This document shows, in pieces, positions 60,290 through 64,000 of a DNA stretch of 64,000 bases. This DNA comes from Coprococcus_C hominis (lineage in GTDB: Bacteria; Bacillota; Clostridia; Lachnospirales; Lachnospiraceae). The DNA is taken from the NCBI RefSeq assembly GCF_020687505.1, contig NZ_JAJEQT010000010.1; one strand, 5' to 3'. How positions within the stretch are numbered: position 1 is the first letter of the stretch; each line of letters begins with the position of its first letter. The notes beneath the pieces are model-generated. The model worked only from the letters and a program-made list of their open reading frames with translations. It searched no databases and was not told the origin of the DNA. A program made the translations under genes and the position numbers.

Positions 60290-60306
60290 CCTGCTCGATT
60301 TTTTGA
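60273..60306 (+). terminator. Terminator overlapping the end of the membrane protein gene
   Basis: AATCGAG-AGGT pairs with ACCT-CTCGATT around GTTA with single-base bulges, followed by TTTTT. The stop codon at 60287-60289 lies in the loop. Confidence 0.8.
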
Positions 60307-60353
60307 TTAAAAGCAATTATGAAACATGTTCGGCGTATTTTTATAAAAAGTAC

Positions 60354-60407
60354 TTGACAAAATTGTACTACTGTATTATTGTACTATTCAGATAATACAA
60401 TAATACA
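60354..60407 (+). promoter_or_regulatory. Promoter and operator of the GntR/ABC operon
   Basis: TTGACA (60354-60359) and TATTGT (60377-60382) are 17 bp apart. A perfect 12-bp inverted repeat, TGTATTATTGTA (60372-60383) against TACAATAATACA (60396-60407), covers the -10 and the start site, as expected for autorepression by the YtrA-type GntR protein. Confidence 0.7.
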
Positions 60408-60425
60408 AAAAAGGAGGAACAAAGA

Positions 60426-60803
60426 TTGGCGTGGAAGTTCAATAATGAATCCCCGATCTATCTGCAGATCGTCGATGCGATAAAGATGCAGATCGCGCAG
60501 GGCACCTTGAAGCCGGGTGATCAGGTACCGGCAGTGCGGGAGCTTGCGGTGACCGCAGGCGTGAATCCGAATACGATGCAGAAAGCACTTTCGGAGTTAG
60601 AGCGCGAAGGCGTGCTCTATTCCCAGCGGACGGCAGGGCGATTTGTAGCAGAGCAAAAGACAGGAGGAACGAGCATGCGAGAGGAGCTGAGTCAGAAGCA
60701 TATACAGGCGTTTGTGGATAGCATGCGAACACTTGGATATGCAGATGGTGAGATTGTAACAGTATTGAAAGGATATTTACACGAGGAGGGAGCACATGAG
60801 TAA
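60426..60803 (+). CDS. GntR family regulator, YtrA-type
   Basis: A 125-residue repressor. The winged HTH is typical of the short YtrA subgroup: NNESPIYLQIVDAIKMQIAQ, GDQVPAVRELAVTAGVNPNT, MQKALSELEREGVLYSQRT. The C-terminal part is a short dimerisation helix pair rather than a ligand domain. Translation starts at TTG 60426, with AAGGAGG at the right distance. The ABC ATPase gene overlaps its end by 8 bp. Confidence 0.9.
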   Translation: MAWKFNNESPIYLQIVDAIKMQIAQGTLKPGDQVPAVRELAVTAGVNPNTMQKALSELEREGVLYSQRTAGRFVAEQKTGGTSMREELSQKHIQAFVDSMRTLGYADGEIVTVLKGYLHEEGAHE

Positions 60804-61497
60804 TTTAGTAGAAGTATCCGGCGTGAAGAAAGGATATGGGATTTCGAAAACTGTATTTGAGAACCTGAACCTGGCATTGCCGGAAGGAAAGATTATCGGT
60901 CTACTGGGACCGAATGGAAGTGGTAAGACGACACTCATCAAGATGCTGGTTGGTCTGCTGCAGCCAGAGAAAGGAAGTATCCGCATCTGTGGACATGAGG
61001 TCGGACCGGAATCAAAGGCGGTTGTTTCATATCTGCCGGAGCGGACGTATTTCAACGAGTACTTAAAGATCCGTCAGCTTGTCAATATGTTCAAGGACTT
61101 CTATGCGGATTTCGATGAGACGCGGGCGTATGACATGATGAAGCTCTTAAATATCGACCCGGATATGACCTTGAAGAAGCTGTCGAAAGGTAACAAAGAG
61201 AAGGTACAGTTGATTATGGTGATGAGCCGCCGGGCAAGGCTGTATGTCTTAGATGAGCCGATCGCGGGTGTCGATCCGGCTGCCAGAGACTATATCATGC
61301 AGACGATTCTTACAAACTACGATGAGAAAGCGACGATCCTGCTGTCCACACATCTGATCTCGGATATCGAGAACATATTGGATGAAGTCATCTTCATCAA
61401 AGAGGGAGAGATTATCTGTCAGAAGGATGCGGATGCATTGCGGGCAGAAAAAGGACAGTCAATTGATGAGATATTCAGGGAGGTATTTCGATGCTAG
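60796..61497 (+). CDS. ABC transporter ATP-binding protein (YtrB-like)
   Basis: A 233-residue ATPase with GPNGSGKTTLIKMLVGL (Walker A), the Q-loop replaced by SYLPERTYFNEYL, a weak signature LSKGNKEKVQL in place of LSGGQ, and YVLDEPIAGVDPAARD (Walker B). This form is typical of YtrB/BcrA-like ATPases controlled by GntR proteins, often linked to envelope stress from cell-wall antibiotics. GGAGG precedes the ATG. The permease gene overlaps its end. Confidence 0.9.
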   Translation: MSNLVEVSGVKKGYGISKTVFENLNLALPEGKIIGLLGPNGSGKTTLIKMLVGLLQPEKGSIRICGHEVGPESKAVVSYLPERTYFNEYLKIRQLVNMFKDFYADFDETRAYDMMKLLNIDPDMTLKKLSKGNKEKVQLIMVMSRRARLYVLDEPIAGVDPAARDYIMQTILTNYDEKATILLSTHLISDIENILDEVIFIKEGEIICQKDADALRAEKGQSIDEIFREVFRC

Positions 61498-62297
61498 GAA
61501 AATGTATAAAAAATGAATTTGTAAACCGTTCCGGATTAGTCGGAATGATATCTGCCGGTGTGATGCTTTTTGCGGTTATCGTGCTCGGACTGGATAAATT
61601 ATATAACGTGGTTGGTACGACTGCATTTGCCGTATTTGTAAAGCTTGTAGATGTGATGTTTGCTCTGGCAATGTTTGCCGTGATTGTGATGGTCGTACTG
61701 CTTCCATGCCTTGATTTCCGGAATCGCTTCTTCAAGGATCAGGGGTATCTTACCCATACCCTGCCGGTAAAGACATCCACACTCATCGGCGCGAGACTTA
61801 TCTGTGATCTGGTGATGATTGCCTGGATGGTTGCTGTTTATGGGCTTGCTGTCTGCGTCGCAACAGGGAATTTCGAGGTGTTCAGTGATTTCGTAGGGTT
61901 TGTACAGCAATTCCTTTCGATGTCCGGGATGATAGTGGATCGGAGTCTGATTGTGTTGGATGGCGTATTGGCACTTCTTATGATGTGGCTCGGTGTGATG
62001 TGCAATATCTGGACGATCAACGCCGCCTATGCATTTGGCCATGCATTCACAAAGGGGAAACGCATATGGTCAGTTGTGTTTTTTGCTCTGATCCAGATGA
62101 TATACGGCATACTTGTTGTTGTGTTTAGTGAGATTCTGTCAAAGCAGGATATTGACTTATTTCTGGAGCAGATCTCATCGACGGCAAAGCAGTATCTGGT
62201 TGTGCTTATGACGGTTACGATCATAGAGGTTGTCGGAATTGCAGTGCTGGCTGTGGCTACGACACTTACCTGCAAGCATAAACTGAATCTGGAGTAA
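61491..62297 (+). CDS. ABC-2 type permease of the GntR operon
   Basis: A 268-residue membrane protein with six hydrophobic segments and no large outer domain. FRNRFFKDQGYLTHTLPVKT is a loop typical of the permeases that pair with YtrB-like ATPases. GGAGG lies before the ATG inside the ATPase gene (overlap 7 bp). The operon ends with the terminator at 62324-62357. Confidence 0.85.
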   Translation: MLGKCIKNEFVNRSGLVGMISAGVMLFAVIVLGLDKLYNVVGTTAFAVFVKLVDVMFALAMFAVIVMVVLLPCLDFRNRFFKDQGYLTHTLPVKTSTLIGARLICDLVMIAWMVAVYGLAVCVATGNFEVFSDFVGFVQQFLSMSGMIVDRSLIVLDGVLALLMMWLGVMCNIWTINAAYAFGHAFTKGKRIWSVVFFALIQMIYGILVVVFSEILSKQDIDLFLEQISSTAKQYLVVLMTVTIIEVVGIAVLAVATTLTCKHKLNLE

Positions 62298-62323
62298 AAG
62301 AAAGCCGTCCCTCTCTTTTAGTG

Positions 62324-62357
62324 AAATCCCTCGGAATTTTCATATTCCGGGGGATTT
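62324..62357 (+). terminator. Terminator of the GntR/ABC operon
   Basis: AAATCCC and CGGAAT pair with ATTCCG and GGGATTT around a TTTCAT loop, followed by TTG. Confidence 0.8.
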
Positions 62358-62371
62358 TTGTAAATTAGTGG

Positions 62372-62430
62372 TAGACAGCTGACACATCATGACATATAAT
62401 TGGTGCGGGGACAAATGAAAAAAGCACCAA
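62372..62430 (+). promoter_or_regulatory. Promoter with overlapping dyad before the sensor gene
   Basis: TAGACA (62372-62377) and TATAAT (62395-62400) are 17 bp apart. TTGGTGC (62400-62406) and GCACCAA (62424-62430) form a perfect inverted repeat across the start site, a candidate operator. Confidence 0.55.
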
Positions 62431-62450
62431 GTATATCGTAGGGGGGATAA

Positions 62451-63812
62451 ATGATGGTGAAATATACGAAACATGCGAAGAAAAATGTCGTGATAAGATT
62501 GATTCCGCCCGTGGCGGGAGTTTTATTACTGGCATTTATTTTTTTGCTCACAACTTATATGGCGAAGCAGACGGTCAGTGGCGTGGCAGATGAGACGCTG
62601 CTATATGCACGTCAGACCTGTGAACGGTACGACAATTATGTGAGTGATGATAAGACGAAGGATCTGATCAATCTGCAGGAAAAGGCAATCTCGATTGCAA
62701 TGTATGAGCAGTATGGGGTAACAATTCACAAGGACATTTTGGATGCGTATGTGGTGGATGAGAATCTTACCGGGGTTGTCGTGACAGACAAAGCGGGGAA
62801 TTGCGTTCTTTCCAGTGGAGAAGATGCACAGATCCTATTTGAGAAGGAACTGAAGAATGATTCTGTATCGCAGATTCTGGAGCATCCGGAAAAATCTTAT
62901 ATGGAGCGGCTGCAGATAGGAGAAAAGGCATATGATTTTGCAGTCGTCGCAAGAGAGGGTGTGACCGGATTGATCCTCTGTTATCATGAGGTGGAACTCC
63001 GCCCAATGGGCGTGAATGAAATCTCCCTTGATACAATGCTTTCCGGACATCAGTTTAAGATGGATGGTATGGTAGTTATCACGAATGGTGAAATCGTGTT
63101 GAATACAAATGAGAACCATGTGCAGGGGCAATCCGTGGTTGGATGTCCGATTGACATCACAGATGATACGGTATGGAGGGAAGGCAGGATTACAAAATTA
63201 AAATATAACGGGAAACGTTGGTACGGAAGGCAGATGCGATATAAGCAGTATAGATTGTATGTGGTATATCCTTCGAGTCAGGTGTTTGCAACACGAACGA
63301 CGATTCTGGCGTTTAGTACAGCCGTTTATATCTTTTTCCTGCTGGTTCTTACGTTTTTGCGAAACCGGTCGGCACAGAATACGATGCGGGAGATGCAGAA
63401 ACAGTTTCGGATTATCAATGCGGTCGGAAGTATTTATAAACTGAATCTTCTGATCCACCTGGATACGGGAGAGTGGGAAGCCATCAAAATGCCAGGCGAA
63501 GTCGGCGCGGTGCTGCAGAAACAGGCAACTGCAAAAGTTATGCTGGAAAGCTACGTTCAGAATTTCGTGGGACAGGCGTATAGGGGCGCTTATCAAAAGT
63601 TTGTCAATCTGTCAGACCTGGATGAGCGTCTGAAGGGAGAATCCTATATTACATTTGTCTCAGAGAATGATTTTGGAATTTGTTCCTGTTCGATTTTGAC
63701 ACCACAATGCTGGGATGCAAAGGGACATGTGACCTCGGTTGTGTTTGCTGTGCGGGATGTGACAGCAGATATTCAGAAAATGAAACAGAAACAAATGGGT
63801 GCACTTGCTTAG
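62451..63812 (+). CDS. Membrane sensor protein with extracellular and PAS-like domains, no output domain
   Basis: A 453-residue protein. Two membrane helices (about 18-36 and 280-300) flank a predicted extracellular sensing domain resembling the Cache type. The cytoplasmic part (about 320-453) looks like a PAS-type domain ending AVRDVTADIQKMKQKQ, the point where related proteins continue into a GGDEF or histidine-kinase domain. Here it stops three residues later inside a terminator stem. GGGGGG lies before the ATG; a second ATG follows immediately. Confidence 0.65.
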   Translation: MMVKYTKHAKKNVVIRLIPPVAGVLLLAFIFLLTTYMAKQTVSGVADETLLYARQTCERYDNYVSDDKTKDLINLQEKAISIAMYEQYGVTIHKDILDAYVVDENLTGVVVTDKAGNCVLSSGEDAQILFEKELKNDSVSQILEHPEKSYMERLQIGEKAYDFAVVAREGVTGLILCYHEVELRPMGVNEISLDTMLSGHQFKMDGMVVITNGEIVLNTNENHVQGQSVVGCPIDITDDTVWREGRITKLKYNGKRWYGRQMRYKQYRLYVVYPSSQVFATRTTILAFSTAVYIFFLLVLTFLRNRSAQNTMREMQKQFRIINAVGSIYKLNLLIHLDTGEWEAIKMPGEVGAVLQKQATAKVMLESYVQNFVGQAYRGAYQKFVNLSDLDERLKGESYITFVSENDFGICSCSILTPQCWDAKGHVTSVVFAVRDVTADIQKMKQKQMGALA

Positions 63813-63825
63813 TGCACCCATTTGT
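63791..63825. terminator. Bidirectional terminator between the sensor gene and dut
   Basis: ACAAATGGGTGCAC pairs perfectly (14 bp) with GTGCACCCATTTGT around a 7-base loop. The stop codon of the sensor gene (63810-63812) lies at the loop/stem border, and the convergent dut gene ends 15 bp away. Confidence 0.85.
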
Positions 63826-63839
63826 TTTGAAATAGTATC

Positions 63840-64000
63840 TTATCGTCCCGTGGAACCAAAACCACCGACACCGCGTTCAGTTTCTTCTAATTCGTCAACC
63901 ACTGCGAAATCACCAACGATATATGGTGTGATGACAAGCTGTGCGATACGCTCCTTTGGCTCAATCGTCTGTGGCTCGTTGCTGTGATTGTGTAGAGCAA
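63840..64000 (-). CDS. dut: dUTP diphosphatase, C-terminal part (cut by the window edge)
   Basis: Only the last 52 codons lie in the window. They read ERIAQLVITPYIVGDFAVVD and end with RGVGGFGSTGR, which is motif V of trimeric dUTPases; it closes over the substrate during hydrolysis of dUTP to dUMP. The stop is at 63840-63842 on the minus strand. The start is beyond position 64000. Confidence 0.9.
   Translation of the reverse strand, partial: ALHNHSNEPQTIEPKERIAQLVITPYIVGDFAVVDELEETERGVGGFGSTGR

Noticed and set aside
62400..62430. Riboswitch hairpin before the sensor gene
   Set aside because: The 7-bp inverted repeat starts upstream of the predicted transcription start, so it is better read as a DNA operator.

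Overview
The window looks like a chromosome segment from a gut Lachnospiraceae bacterium (Clostridia, Roseburia/Agathobacter/Coprococcus-like). The evidence is moderate G+C, strong AGGAGG ribosome binding sites, a DUF2975/HTH/DUF4173 operon, the FeoA-FeoA-FeoB-Cys-rich protein set, GH31/GH13/GH43 enzymes under AraC regulators, and best family resemblances throughout. I cannot name the species from sequence alone.

Layout. 1-80 holds short direct repeats that look like an IS21-type transposon end. 0.2-2.6 kb is a DUF2975/HTH/DUF4173 operon. 2.6-4.5 kb has an orphan cbiL and a ketopantoate-reductase-like gene. 4.8-7.1 kb is ftsH plus a DUF308 membrane protein. 7.2-10.1 kb is a metal P-type ATPase operon. 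10.2-14.4 kb is a TetR regulator with an ABC-2 exporter. 14.5-16.9 kb is a radical-SAM/TIGR03915 DNA repair pair under an SOS-type promoter. 17-23.3 kb is a looser, AT-richer stretch of small hypothetical genes and gene remnants. 23.3-25.2 kb has a flavodoxin and a MATE exporter. 25.2-30.4 kb is a pilin remnant and a starch/alpha-glucoside set (AraC, GH31, GH13). 30.4-34.7 kb is a PadR operon followed by a UvrA-like gene. 34.7-39.2 kb has a PD-(D/E)xK-like protein, a CapA protein and an unusual pseudokinase/L,D-transpeptidase pair. 39.2-41.4 kb is thrH and a second MATE exporter. 41.5-45.9 kb is the iron locus: a DtxR regulator divergent from feoA-feoA-feoB and a Cys-rich small protein. 46-49 kb holds a tandem structured repeat, a rhomboid protease and pfkA. 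49-51.7 kb is an AraC/GH43 pair. 52-60 kb is housekeeping: lipoprotein, GlmU-like nucleotidyltransferase, pth, mfd and a PrsA-like foldase. 60-62.3 kb is a GntR (YtrA-type) ABC operon. 62.4-64 kb is an orphan sensor protein and the 3' end of dut.

The most unusual content is not protein coding. Two unrelated families of about 180-280 bp hairpin elements fill whole intergenic gaps: family 1 at 4462-4743, 10833-11103 and 45421-45660, and family 2 at 42600-42780 and 47771-47981. Within a family the apical core is conserved, while the long outer arms differ at each locus yet still pair with each other. Core and inner arms show compensatory base changes. A third structured unit of 141 bp is tandemly duplicated at 46132-46450.

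Genes appear linked by shared control. Dyads of the form GTTAG-N6-CTAAC lie at the P-type ATPase operon, at feoA, and at an apparent short terminated transcript at 45970-46118. This suggests a metal regulon run by the DtxR-family protein in the window. At least six broken gene pieces (two unidentified, VOC, pilin-like, a small membrane protein and TrpB-like) show ongoing decay between intact operons.
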